A stretch of DNA of 64,000 nt. Origin: an uncultured Pseudacidovorax sp. Lineage in GTDB: Bacteria; Pseudomonadota; Gammaproteobacteria; Burkholderiales; Burkholderiaceae_C. Of the stretch, positions 50,134 to 58,805 are shown one piece after another. The DNA is taken from the NCBI RefSeq assembly GCF_913773995.1, contig NZ_CAJYES010000190.1, positions 1-64,000 on the forward strand, written 5' to 3'. Within the stretch, counting starts at the first letter, position 1; each line of letters starts with the position of its first letter. The position numbers were made by a program, and so were the translations under genes. The notes beneath the pieces are model-generated. The model was not told the DNA's origin, did no database searches, and saw only the letters and a program-made list of their open reading frames with translations.

Positions 50134-51241
50134 AGGCCAGCCAGGCCGCCACGGCCGTGAAGGTGGCCACGATGGCCACCAGATGCCAGAACCCGTGCGG
50201 GTTCTCGGCCAGCGGGATGCCGCCCACGTTCATGCCGAACAGGCCGGCCAGGATGTTGATGGGCAGCGCCAGCACCGTTACCACCGTCAGCACGAACAGG
50301 CTGCGGTTGTTGTCCTCCTGAACGCTGGCGGCGATCTCTTCCTGCAGCAGCTTCACGCGCTCCTGCAGGCCATGCATGTCGCGCAGCACGACCGAGAACT
50401 CCTCCGACGCATCGCGCAGCCCCTGCGCATCGGCCTCGGCCATCCAGGCCGGCGGGCGCTGCAGCAGGCGGAACAGCGCTGCCGGCTCTGGCGCCAGCAG
50501 GCGCTGAAGCCGCACCAGCACGCGACGCAATTCGCCCAGCTTTGCGCGCTGCGCGTCGGGGCGGCGGGCGAGCAGGGCGTCCTCGATGGCGTCGATGCGT
50601 CCGGTGACGCTGCGCACCACGCCGACCAGCACATCAGCCTGCGTCCGCATCAGCCGCTCCAGCAACTCGGTGGTGGAGCGCGGCGCCTCGCCCGTGCGCA
50701 CGGCCAGGCGCAGGTCGTCCACCGAGCGAAGCGGCCGCGTGCGCGCCGTGACCACCAGCCGTGGACCGACGCCGATCCACAGCGTGGCGATGTCCGAGGG
50801 CTCGAAGCCGAAGTCGAAATGCAGGTCGTTGATGACGGCTACCAACGCGTCGTCGTCGCGCTCGATGCGGGTCGAATGCGCGCCATCGCGCAACGCCTCG
50901 TAGAAGCTGTCGGGCAAGCCGGCATGGCGCTCCAGCCAGCGCTCGGCCTGGGCATGGCTCAGGTTGAAGTGCAGCCATGCGTAGGGCGGGGCGCCAGCCG
51001 GTTCGCCACGGGCGACGGTGCTGGCGTCGCCGTGCGTGTCGCCGACCCCTTGCAACCACAGCGCGGCCTCGTCCAGATCGAGCGGGCGCGGCGGCGCAGA
51101 GGTCTCGCCGTCGAAGAGGTAGCCGCAGATCAAGCCGGCGGCGTCGGCGCCGTGGGCGGCAGCGAGCGGAACGGGGGGCGGCAGGAGCGAGGGCACGGCG
51201 CGGGGAGCGAAAGTAGGTCTGGGATGATGTGACGTCGGCAT
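50117..51241 (-). CDS. CorA/ZntB-family divalent cation transporter
   Basis: A 374-residue CorA-family protein. A long cytosolic N-terminal domain ends in two C-terminal membrane helices: LFVLTVVTVLALPINILAGLFGMNVGG and HGFWHLVAIVATFTAVAAWLAF. The selectivity motif GMN is present, followed by GGIPLAENPHGFW. The G-G-I-P-L loop is closer to ZntB, a zinc transporter, than to the magnesium CorA loop. It ends in FRKKK. The convergent small gene overlaps its 3' end. Confidence 0.93.
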   Translation of the reverse strand: MPTSHHPRPTFAPRAVPSLLPPPVPLAAAHGADAAGLICGYLFDGETSAPPRPLDLDEAALWLQGVGDTHGDASTVARGEPAGAPPYAWLHFNLSHAQAERWLERHAGLPDSFYEALRDGAHSTRIERDDDALVAVINDLHFDFGFEPSDIATLWIGVGPRLVVTARTRPLRSVDDLRLAVRTGEAPRSTTELLERLMRTQADVLVGVVRSVTGRIDAIEDALLARRPDAQRAKLGELRRVLVRLQRLLAPEPAALFRLLQRPPAWMAEADAQGLRDASEEFSVVLRDMHGLQERVKLLQEEIAASVQEDNNRSLFVLTVVTVLALPINILAGLFGMNVGGIPLAENPHGFWHLVAIVATFTAVAAWLAFRKKK

Positions 51242-51339
51242 GTCAATCCGATGACGGCCCGGGCGGGCACTGTCATGGTTGCGTCACGGGGCCGCACGAG
51301 CATGTGCGGCGTTCTTGTCCTTCTCTTGCGGTGCCTGCC

Positions 51340-52263
51340 ATGTCTTCCTCTGCCTTCACGCCCACCGACCATGACCTGCTGATGCGCCGCATCGCCGAGG
51401 ATCTGATCGACGGCTACGACGAGGAGATCGAGCTGGAGCTGGAAGACCGCGTGGTCGGCGCCGACGGCATGCTGAGGCACGAGGAGGGCAGCATGCCCCG
51501 CCGGGCCTACTTCGAGGCGCTGTTCCGTCTGCAGGGCGAGCTGGTCAAGCTGCAGGACTGGGTGCAGCACACGGGCCAGAAGGTGGTGATCCTGTTCGAG
51601 GGCCGCGACGCGGCGGGCAAGGGCGGTGTCATCAAGCGCATCACTCAGCGGCTGAACCCGCGGGTAGCCCGGGTGGCGGCGCTGCCGGCGCCCAACGACC
51701 GCGAGCGCACGCAGTGGTACTTCCAGCGTTACGTGTCACACCTGCCGGCGGCGGGCGAGATGGTGCTGTTCGACCGCAGCTGGTACAACCGCGCCGGCGT
51801 CGAGAAGGTGATGGGCTTCTGCACCGACGACGAGCTGGAGGAGTTCTTCCGCACGGTGCCCGAGTTCGAGAAGATGCTGGTGCGCTCGGGCATCCGCCTG
51901 ATCAAGTACTGGTTCTCCATCACCGACGAGGAGCAGCATCTGCGCTTCCTGGGTCGTATCCACGATCCGCTCAAGCAGTGGAAGCTCAGCCCCATGGACC
52001 TGGAAAGCCGCCGCCGCTGGGAGGACTACACCAAGGCCAAGGAGGCGATGCTGGAGCGCACCCACATCCCCGAAGCGCCGTGGTGGGTGGTGCAGGCGGT
52101 GGACAAGAAGAAGGCGCGCCTGAACTGCATCACGCACCTGCTGGGGCAGATGCCCTACCGCGAGGTGGAGCATCCGCCCATCGCGCTGCCTGACCGCGAG
52201 CGGCATCCGGACTATTTCCGCCAGCCCGTGCCGCAAAGCATGATCGTTCCGGAAATTTACTAA
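51340..52263 (+). CDS. ppk2: Polyphosphate kinase 2 (PPK2)
   Basis: A 307-residue PPK2. Walker A is FEGRDAAGKGG, and the lid and B regions are LFDRSWYNRAGVEKVMGFC and GRIHDPLKQWKLSPMDLESR. QWYFQRYVSHLPAAGEMV is characteristic. It moves phosphate between polyphosphate and nucleoside mono- or diphosphates. At about 300 residues it is a one-domain enzyme. The start at 51340 (MSSSAFTPTD) is preferred to the 51229 frame start, which would add a Cys/His-rich leader without homology. Its TAA stop is the first three bases of repeat copy B. Confidence 0.95.
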   Translation: MSSSAFTPTDHDLLMRRIAEDLIDGYDEEIELELEDRVVGADGMLRHEEGSMPRRAYFEALFRLQGELVKLQDWVQHTGQKVVILFEGRDAAGKGGVIKRITQRLNPRVARVAALPAPNDRERTQWYFQRYVSHLPAAGEMVLFDRSWYNRAGVEKVMGFCTDDELEEFFRTVPEFEKMLVRSGIRLIKYWFSITDEEQHLRFLGRIHDPLKQWKLSPMDLESRRRWEDYTKAKEAMLERTHIPEAPWWVVQAVDKKKARLNCITHLLGQMPYREVEHPPIALPDRERHPDYFRQPVPQSMIVPEIY

Positions 52264-52371
52264 CCCCCAGGCTGCGCGCTTCGCGCTCCGCCTCCCCCCT
52301 TGCAGGGGGCGCATCCTGCGGCCCGGCAAAGCCGGTTCCGCGGATGCTTCGGCTTGGCCTGCTCCGCGGCC
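52261..52371 (+). repeat. Interspersed hairpin repeat, copy B
   Basis: A 111-base element reading from the ppk2 stop codon TAA through CCCCCAGGCTGCGCGC, a C6/G5 hairpin, and the long hairpin GCATCC (52311-52316) ... GGATGC (52342-52347) around CCGGC-AAA-GCCGG. It matches copy A in reverse complement with five mismatches. One pair of mismatches (C to T, G to A) keeps the stem paired. Its position after the stop suggests a transcript-end function. Confidence 0.85.
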
Positions 52372-52527
52372 TCTCGAGTATTCGTTCGTCGGACCGCGCT
52401 GGCGGTAGGCAACGCCGCGGTGCGCCGGCCACGTACGCAGCCGGCGTCGCGTTGGGACGTCTGCTGCTTGACGGCGCGCGGCGCGGTCCCAAGCATGGAG
52501 CGCTTCGCTTCTGCCCAAGGCCCCGCC

Positions 52528-53556
52528 ATGCCCCGTCGTCCCCCTTCCCTCGGCCGTACTTTCGCCAAGGCCTATCAGCGGCAGTTGAAGGCCGTCACCG
52601 GCGCGATGGCCCGCGCCGGGCAGGGGGCGGCCAAGCGGGTGCGCAATGCGGCGGCGGAGAGTACGCGGCCGCCACCCGGGCCGGGCGACTGGCTGGCCGG
52701 GATCGCCTTCGCGGCCGGTGGGGCCTGCCGCTATCACCTGTTCGTACCGCCGCCGGTGCCGGGGCGGCCGGTGCGTGGCATGCCACTGGTGGTGATGCTG
52801 CACGGTTGCCGGCAGACGGCGCGCGACTTCGCCATCGGCTCGCGCATGAATGCGCTGGCGCGGCGAGAGGGCTTTCTGGTGCTCTATCCGCAGCAGTCGG
52901 CGCTGGCCAATCCGGAAGGCTGCTGGAACTGGTTTTCTGAACAGCGCGCCGATGCCGAGGTGGGTCTGGTGCTGGCGGCCATCGACCAGGCCTGCCTGCT
53001 CTACGGCGCCGATGCCTCGCGCATCGCCGTGGCCGGGCTGTCGGCCGGCGCAGGGCTGGCCGCGCGGCTGGCGATGCGCGCGCCCGAGCGGCTGCAGGCG
53101 GTGATGATGCATTCGGGTGTCGCGCCGGGTGCCGCGACCTCGGCGCGCCAGGCACTGGGCGCCATGTCGGGCCGGCGCGCGCCCGTGCTGGAACTGGCGG
53201 CCGACGGCGCCGCCATGCTGCCGCCGCTGCTGGTGGTGCAGGGCGGACGCGACATGGTGGTGCGACCCGCGGCCGGCCGCCTGGCGGCCGAGGTCTGGGC
53301 CCGCGCCGTCGGCGCCGAGTCCACCGACACCGTGACTCAGCAACGCGGCAAGCGCCATCCCATGCAGGTCACCGACTTCCGACGGGGACGCGTGGTGGAG
53401 GTGCGCCTGGTGGAGATCGAGGCGCTGGGCCATGCCTGGAGCGGGGGCAGCTCCCGCGGCAGCTACACCGACCCCGCGGGGCCGGACGCGAGCCGGCTGT
53501 TCTGGGATTTCTCGCGCCGCGCATTCGCGGCGGCATGTACGCCACCCGGCGTATAG
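52528..53556 (+). CDS. PHB depolymerase-family esterase
   Basis: A 342-residue alpha/beta hydrolase of the PHB-depolymerase/LpqC esterase type. The oxyanion region VVMLHGCRQTARDFAIGSRM, then LVLYPQQSALANPEGCWNWF, the nucleophile elbow VAGLSAGAGLAARLA and ALGHAWSGG (catalytic-His region) are all clear. VVQGGRDMVV gives the likely Asp. There is no clear signal peptide; the Arg/Lys-rich N-terminus (about 1-50) may be a leader. The start at 52528 is chosen; ATG 52494 would add 11 residues. It may act on polyhydroxyalkanoate oligomers or unrelated esters. Confidence 0.9.
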   Translation: MPRRPPSLGRTFAKAYQRQLKAVTGAMARAGQGAAKRVRNAAAESTRPPPGPGDWLAGIAFAAGGACRYHLFVPPPVPGRPVRGMPLVVMLHGCRQTARDFAIGSRMNALARREGFLVLYPQQSALANPEGCWNWFSEQRADAEVGLVLAAIDQACLLYGADASRIAVAGLSAGAGLAARLAMRAPERLQAVMMHSGVAPGAATSARQALGAMSGRRAPVLELAADGAAMLPPLLVVQGGRDMVVRPAAGRLAAEVWARAVGAESTDTVTQQRGKRHPMQVTDFRRGRVVEVRLVEIEALGHAWSGGSSRGSYTDPAGPDASRLFWDFSRRAFAAACTPPGV

Positions 53557-53635
53557 CCCGTCCGGGGCCCGGCAAGGAGACTCCATCCCGTTCCTTCCAT
53601 CCCTTGCCAACCGAAACCCCAGGAGAAGAGCAGCC

Positions 53636-54910
53636 ATGCAACGTCGCTTCACCCTCAAGGCGCTGACCGCCAGCGTCGCCCTCGCCAGCCTCGGCGCCGC
53701 GCCCGCCTTTGCCCAGCAGGACACCATCAAGGTCGGCGTGCTGCACTCGCTGTCCGGCACCATGGCCATTTCCGAGACCGTGCTCAAGGACACGGTGCTG
53801 ATGGCCATCGACGAAATCAACGCCAAGGGCGGCGTGCTGGGCAAGAAGCTCGAGCCCGTGGTGGTCGACCCGGCCTCCAACTGGCCCCTGTTCGCCGAGA
53901 AGACCAAGCAGCTGCTGGGTCAGGACAAGGTCTCGGTCATCTTCGGCTGCTGGACCTCGGTGTCGCGCAAGTCGGTGCTGCCGGTCGTCGAAGAGATGAA
54001 CGGCCTGCTGTTCTACCCCGTGCAGTACGAGGGTGAAGAGCTGTCGAAGAACGTGTTCTACACCGGTGCCGCGCCCAACCAGCAGGCCATTCCCGCCGTC
54101 GACTACCTGATGAGCAAGGAAGGCGGCGCCGCCAAGCGCTGGGTGCTGCTGGGCACCGACTACGTGTACCCCCGCACCACCAACAAGATCCTGCGCGCCT
54201 ACCTCAAGAGCAAGGGCGTGGCCGACAAGGACATCGACGAGAAGTACACCCCCTTCGGCCACAGCGACTACCAGACCATCGTCGCCGACATCAAGAAGTT
54301 CAGCCAGGGCGGCAAGACGGCCGTGGTGTCCACCATCAATGGCGACTCCAACGTGCCCTTCTACAAGGAACTGGGCAACGCCGGCCTGAAGGCCAAGGAC
54401 GTGCCGGTGGTCGCCTTCTCGGTGGGTGAGGAAGAGCTGCGCGGCGTCGACACCAAGCCGCTGGTGGGCCACCTGGCCGCCTGGAACTACTTCATGAGCA
54501 TCAAGAGCCCGGCCAACACCGAGTTCATCAAGAAGTGGTCCGCCTATGCCAAGGCCAAGAACATCCCCGGCCACAAGGACAAGCCGCTGACCAACGACCC
54601 GATGGAAGCCACCTACATCGGCATCAACATGTGGAAGCAGGCCGTCGAGAAGGCCAAGTCCACCGACACCGACAAGGTCATCGCCGCCATGGCAGGCCAG
54701 ACCTTCAACGCACCCTCGGGCATCGTGAGCAAGATGGACGAGAAGAACCACCACCTGCACAAGTCGGTGTTCATCGGCGAGATCCAGGCCGACGGTCAGT
54801 TCAAGGTGGTGTGGAAGACCAAGGAGCCGGTCAAGGCCAAGCCCTGGAGCCCGTACATCGAAGGCAACGACAAGAAGAAGGACGAGCCGGACGGCAAGTC
54901 AAAGGTTTGA
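53636..54910 (+). CDS. urtA: Urea ABC transporter substrate-binding protein UrtA
   Basis: A 424-residue periplasmic receptor with a signal peptide cleaved near PAFAQQ. IKVGVLHSLSGTMAISET is the standard UrtA opening. VFGCWTSVSRKSVLPVVE-like IFGCWTSVSRKSV, LFYPVQYEGEE, FYTGAAPNQQAIPAVDYL, TYIGINMWKQAVE and the charged C-terminus complete the match. It binds urea or short amides. AGGAGAAG stands before the ATG. It is separated from urtB by 185 bases that hold a repeat hairpin and an intrinsic terminator, so it is probably made in excess of the permeases. Confidence 0.96.
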   Translation: MQRRFTLKALTASVALASLGAAPAFAQQDTIKVGVLHSLSGTMAISETVLKDTVLMAIDEINAKGGVLGKKLEPVVVDPASNWPLFAEKTKQLLGQDKVSVIFGCWTSVSRKSVLPVVEEMNGLLFYPVQYEGEELSKNVFYTGAAPNQQAIPAVDYLMSKEGGAAKRWVLLGTDYVYPRTTNKILRAYLKSKGVADKDIDEKYTPFGHSDYQTIVADIKKFSQGGKTAVVSTINGDSNVPFYKELGNAGLKAKDVPVVAFSVGEEELRGVDTKPLVGHLAAWNYFMSIKSPANTEFIKKWSAYAKAKNIPGHKDKPLTNDPMEATYIGINMWKQAVEKAKSTDTDKVIAAMAGQTFNAPSGIVSKMDEKNHHLHKSVFIGEIQADGQFKVVWKTKEPVKAKPWSPYIEGNDKKKDEPDGKSKV

Positions 54911-54945
54911 CCACCCCGTTTCTTGCTCACTTCGTGTAGCCGAAT

Positions 54946-54996
54946 CCCCCTCGAGGGGCGCACCCGGCGGCCCGGCAAAGCCGGTTCCGCGGGTGC
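54946..54996 (+). repeat. Interspersed hairpin repeat, copy C (shorter)
   Basis: It begins 35 bases after the urtA stop. CCCCC-TCGA-GGGG is followed by the hairpin GCACCC (54960-54965) ... GGGTGC (54991-54996) with the same inner CCGGC-AAA-GCCGG arms as copies A and B. The outer parts differ. It has the same orientation relative to the upstream gene as the other two copies. Confidence 0.8.
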
Positions 54997-55042
54997 GTGC
55001 GAACTGGCTGCGCTTCGCTCGCCCTGGGCTAACGGGCGACAC

Positions 55043-55081
55043 GGCTCGATCTTGCTTGTCGGGATCGGGCCTTCTTTGTTT
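55043..55081 (+). terminator. Intrinsic terminator/attenuator between urtA and urtB
   Basis: GGCTCGATC (55043-55051) pairs with GATCGGGCC (55063-55071), nine pairs including one G-T, around an 11-base loop. The tail TTCTTTGTTT follows. It ends 14 bases before the urtB start at 55096. Partial read-through would set a high urtA to urtBCDE ratio, as is common for ABC transporters. Confidence 0.7.
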
Positions 55082-55095
55082 ATGTCGAGGATGAC

Positions 55096-56688
55096 GTGAA
55101 GACACCCCTGCGTTTGTTCATGCAGATGGCCTGCCTCGCCCTGCTCATGCTGGCTGGGCCGGCCCGGGCGCTGACGGCCGACGAGGCTCTGGCCATGGCC
55201 TCGGGCGATGCCGAAAGCCGCATCGCGGCCATCAACAAGGCCGTGGCCGTGGCCGACGAGAAGACCAAGGCCTTCCTGCAGGCGCTGGTGGACGAGGCGG
55301 TGAAGTTCACCGACAAGCAGGCTTTCGTCATGAAGGACGACAAGGGATTCGACCCGGTCACCGGCGCCGAGCTGAAGGTGCCGGCCGAGGCCGAGGATGT
55401 CGTCAACAACAACCTGATGCGCGGCGCGCTCGATGCCGCGCAGGCGGCGCTGCAGCTCACCAGCCCCGACGAAGCCGTGCGGCTGGAAGCGGCCGAGGCC
55501 CTGTTCAAGGAGCCCGACGAATCGCGCGTGCCGCTGATCGAGAAGGCCCTGGCCGCCGAGCAGAGCGCCAAGGTCAAGGCCAAGCTGATGCTGGTGCGCG
55601 ACGCTTCCATGCTCTCCAGCGCCGACGCCGCCAAGCGTCTGGCCGCCGCCAAGGCGCTGGGCGACAACAAGAACCCCGACACCAAGCTGCTGCTCAACCA
55701 GCGGCTGGCCGATGAGACCGATCCGCAGGTCAAGGCCGCCATCCAGGCCAGCATCGCGTCCATCGACGGCGCGCTGGTGTGGGGCGACCGGCTGGGCGTG
55801 ATCTTCAGCGGCATCAGCCTGGGCTCGGTGCTGCTGCTGGCGGCCCTGGGCCTGGCCATCACCTACGGCCTGATGGGCGTGATCAACATGGCCCACGGCG
55901 AGCTGATGATGATCGGCGCCTATGCCACCTATGTGATTCAGGGCGTGTTCCAGCGCTTCCTGCCCGAGTCGATGTTCGGCTGGTACCTGGTGGCCGCCAT
56001 CCCGGTCTCGTTCATGGCCTCGGCCCTGGTGGGCGCGGTGCTGGAGCGGGGCGTGATCCGCTTCCTGTACGGCCGGCCGCTGGAGACGCTGCTGGCCACC
56101 TGGGGCATCAGCCTGATGCTGCAGCAGCTGGTGCGCACGATTTTCGGCGCGCAGAACGTAGGCGTCGAGAACCCCGGCTGGATGAGCGGCGGGCTGGAGG
56201 TGCTCTCCAACCTGGTGCTGCCCTGGAACCGCATCGGCATCATCATCTTTGCCGGCCTCGTGCTGGCGTCCATGGCCTGGCTGATCAGCCGCACGCGCCT
56301 GGGCCTCTTCGTGCGCGGGGTGACGCAAAACCGGCCCATCGCCTCGTGCATGGGCGTGAACACGGCTCGGGTGGACACCTACGCCTTCGCGCTGGGTTCG
56401 GGCATTGCCGGCCTCGCGGGCTGTGCGCTCAGCCAGATCGGCAACGTGGGCCCCGACCTGGGCCAGAGCTACATCGTCGACAGCTTCATGGTGGTGGTGA
56501 TGGGCGGCGTGGGCCAACTGGCCGGCACCGTCTACGCGGCCCTGGGCCTGGGCGTGCTCAACAAGTTCATCGAAGGCTGGGCGGGCGCGGTGCTGGCCAA
56601 GATCGCCATCCTGGTCTTCATCATCGTGTTCATCCAGAAGCGGCCGCAGGGCATCTTCGCGATCAAGGGCCGCAGTGCCGAGGCCTGA
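55096..56688 (+). CDS. urtB: Urea ABC transporter permease UrtB
   Basis: A 530-residue protein. A signal peptide (ALLMLAGPARA) and a periplasmic helical region of about 200 residues, rich in Ala and Lys, precede the LivH-type permease domain, which starts near DRLGVIFSGISLGSVLLLAAL. GLMGVINMAHGELMMIGAY, GVTQNRPIASCMGVNTARVD and SFMVVVMGGVGQLAGT are typical. The long N-terminal extension is normal for UrtB and absent from LivH. It starts with GTG at 55096 with GAGG about six bases upstream. Confidence 0.95.
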   Translation: MKTPLRLFMQMACLALLMLAGPARALTADEALAMASGDAESRIAAINKAVAVADEKTKAFLQALVDEAVKFTDKQAFVMKDDKGFDPVTGAELKVPAEAEDVVNNNLMRGALDAAQAALQLTSPDEAVRLEAAEALFKEPDESRVPLIEKALAAEQSAKVKAKLMLVRDASMLSSADAAKRLAAAKALGDNKNPDTKLLLNQRLADETDPQVKAAIQASIASIDGALVWGDRLGVIFSGISLGSVLLLAALGLAITYGLMGVINMAHGELMMIGAYATYVIQGVFQRFLPESMFGWYLVAAIPVSFMASALVGAVLERGVIRFLYGRPLETLLATWGISLMLQQLVRTIFGAQNVGVENPGWMSGGLEVLSNLVLPWNRIGIIIFAGLVLASMAWLISRTRLGLFVRGVTQNRPIASCMGVNTARVDTYAFALGSGIAGLAGCALSQIGNVGPDLGQSYIVDSFMVVVMGGVGQLAGTVYAALGLGVLNKFIEGWAGAVLAKIAILVFIIVFIQKRPQGIFAIKGRSAEA

Positions 56689-56692
56689 AGCC

Positions 56693-57928
56693 GTGACGAC
56701 ATCCGTTCAACTTCCCTCCAAGGCGCCGCTGCTCAGCGGCAAAGGCTGGACCGCCTTCTTCATCGCGCTGATCGTGGCCTGCGGCCTGGCGCCGGTGCTC
56801 AACCTGTGGGTGCCCGAAGGCAGTGCCTTCCATCTCAGCGATTACGCGGTGGCGCTGCTCGGCAAGATCATGTGCTACGCCATCTGCGCGCTGGCCATGG
56901 ACCTGATCTGGGGTTACACCGGCATCCTGTCGCTGGGCCACGGCCTGTTCTTCGCGCTGGGCGGCTACATGATGGGCATGTACCTCATGCGCCAGATCGG
57001 CCGCGACGGCAACTACAAGAGCGATCTGCCGGACTTCATGGTCTTCCTCGACTGGAAGACCTTGCCCTGGCACTGGACCTTCAGCGACAGCTTCGTCTTC
57101 CAGATGTTGATGGTGGTGGTGGTGCCGGGCCTGCTGGCGCTGGTCTTCGGCTACTTTGCCTTCCGCTCGCGCATCAAGGGCGTGTACTTCTCGATCATCA
57201 CGCAGGCCATGACCTTCGCGGCCATGCTGCTGTTCTTCCGCAACGAGACAGGCTTCGGCGGCAACAACGGCTTCACCGACTTCAAGCGCATCCTGGGCAT
57301 TCCGATCGCCACGCAGGAGATGCGCATGACGATCTTCGCCCTGACCGGCGCGGTGCTGCTGGGCTTCTTCCTGTTCGCCAAGTGGCTGATCGGCAGCAAG
57401 TACGGCCGCGTGCTGCAGGCGATTCGCGACGCCGAGTCGCGCACCATGTTCTGCGGCTACAACCCACTGCCCTACAAGCTCAGCATCTGGGTCATCTCGG
57501 CCATGATGTGCGGCGTGGCCGGCGCGCTGTACGTGCCGCAGGTGGGCATCATCAACCCGGGCGAGATGAGTGCCGCCAACTCCATCGAGATCGCCATCTG
57601 GACGGCCGTGGGCGGCCGGGCCACCCTGGTCGGGCCCATCGTGGGTGCCTTCCTGGTCAACGGTGCCAAGAGCTGGCTCACCGTGGTGGCGCCGGAATAC
57701 TGGCTGTACTTCCTGGGGGCGCTCTTCATCGCCGTCACGCTGTTCCTACCCGACGGCATCGTCGGCCTGGTGCGCCGGCTGATGAGCCGCGGCAAGGCCG
57801 AGGCCGTTGCAGAGCCCCTCGCGCCCACCGGTCGCGAGGAAGCCCAGCGCGCGCTGGCCAAGGCCGAAGGCGTGGAGCCCGAAGCCCTGCCTACCGTGCA
57901 TGTCGAACCCAAGGGAGCCCAGGCATGA
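56693..57928 (+). CDS. urtC: Urea ABC transporter permease UrtC
   Basis: A 411-residue LivM-type permease. GYTGILSLGHGLFFALGGYMMGMYL, FAFRSRIKGVYFSIITQA, ETGFGGNNGFTDFKRILG and GRVLQAIRDAESRTMFCGYN match UrtC. The C-terminal 45 residues are charged and cytosolic. GTG 56693 is chosen, five bases after the urtB stop with GAGG suitably placed. GTG 56675, inside urtB, is an alternative. The stop overlaps urtD (ATGA). Confidence 0.94.
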   Translation: MTTSVQLPSKAPLLSGKGWTAFFIALIVACGLAPVLNLWVPEGSAFHLSDYAVALLGKIMCYAICALAMDLIWGYTGILSLGHGLFFALGGYMMGMYLMRQIGRDGNYKSDLPDFMVFLDWKTLPWHWTFSDSFVFQMLMVVVVPGLLALVFGYFAFRSRIKGVYFSIITQAMTFAAMLLFFRNETGFGGNNGFTDFKRILGIPIATQEMRMTIFALTGAVLLGFFLFAKWLIGSKYGRVLQAIRDAESRTMFCGYNPLPYKLSIWVISAMMCGVAGALYVPQVGIINPGEMSAANSIEIAIWTAVGGRATLVGPIVGAFLVNGAKSWLTVVAPEYWLYFLGALFIAVTLFLPDGIVGLVRRLMSRGKAEAVAEPLAPTGREEAQRALAKAEGVEPEALPTVHVEPKGAQA

Positions 57929-58800
57929 CGCCCGACCTGATGGAAGCCGGCGCCGAGCGCCATGCCCGCGCCCAGGGCCTGCCTGCCGGCGCATCGACCG
58001 AATCCGGCGGCCGCACTGCCGGCTACGGCCGGCCCGCGGTGGCCGGCGAGGTGGACGTGACCCACGGCCGCATCCTGTACCTGGAAGACGTGAGCGTGAG
58101 CTTCGACGGCTTCAAGGCCATCAACAAGCTGAGTCTGGACATCGCGCCTGGCGAACTGCGCTGCATCATCGGCCCCAACGGTGCAGGCAAGACCACGATG
58201 ATGGACATCATCACCGGCAAGACGCGGCCCGACGAAGGCACCGTGTACTTCGGCAGCACCATCGACCTGCTGCGTCACCGCGAGGCCGAGATCGCGCAGC
58301 TGGGCATCGGCCGCAAGTTCCAGAAGCCCACCGTCTTCGAGCACCTGACCGTGTTCGAGAACCTGGAGCTGGCGCTCAAGACCGACAAGCGCGTCAAGCC
58401 CTCGATGTTCTTCAAGCTCGACTCGGCCCAGGCCGACCGCCTGGCCGACATCCTCCAGACCATCCACCTGGCCGACAGCGTCAACCGCATGGCCGGCACG
58501 CTGAGCCACGGCCAGAAGCAGTGGCTGGAGATCGGCATGCTGCTCATGCAGGATCCGAAGCTGCTGCTGCTGGACGAGCCCGTGGCCGGCATGACCGACG
58601 AGGAGACGGCGCGCACGGCCGAGCTCTTCCTCACGCTCAAGGGCAAGCATTCGCTGATGGTGGTGGAGCACGACATGAGCTTCATCCGCACCATCTCCGA
58701 GATCGTCACCGTGCTGTGCGACGGCTCGGTGCTGGCGCAGGGCACGTTGGACGAAGTCCAAGCTGACGAGCGCGTCATCGAGGTGTATCTAGGACGTTGA
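57925..58800 (+). CDS. urtD: Urea ABC transporter ATP-binding protein UrtD
   Basis: A 291-residue ABC ATPase. A leader of about 45 residues precedes ILYLEDVSVSFDGFKAINKL. Walker A is GPNGAGKTTM, the signature is LSHGQKQWLEIGM, Walker B is LLLLDEPVAGMTDEE, and the switch His is in VVEHDMSF. GRKFQKPTVFEHLTVFENLELAL is the LivG/UrtD Q-loop region. It pairs with UrtE to drive UrtBC. Confidence 0.95.
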   Translation: MTPDLMEAGAERHARAQGLPAGASTESGGRTAGYGRPAVAGEVDVTHGRILYLEDVSVSFDGFKAINKLSLDIAPGELRCIIGPNGAGKTTMMDIITGKTRPDEGTVYFGSTIDLLRHREAEIAQLGIGRKFQKPTVFEHLTVFENLELALKTDKRVKPSMFFKLDSAQADRLADILQTIHLADSVNRMAGTLSHGQKQWLEIGMLLMQDPKLLLLDEPVAGMTDEETARTAELFLTLKGKHSLMVVEHDMSFIRTISEIVTVLCDGSVLAQGTLDEVQADERVIEVYLGR

Positions 58801-58805
58801 AGACC

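Noticed and set aside
53557-53635. Sigma-54 promoter or riboswitch before urtA
   Set aside because: Nitrogen control of urt genes made this worth checking, but no GG-N10-GC type -24/-12 element in good context and no structured leader was seen.
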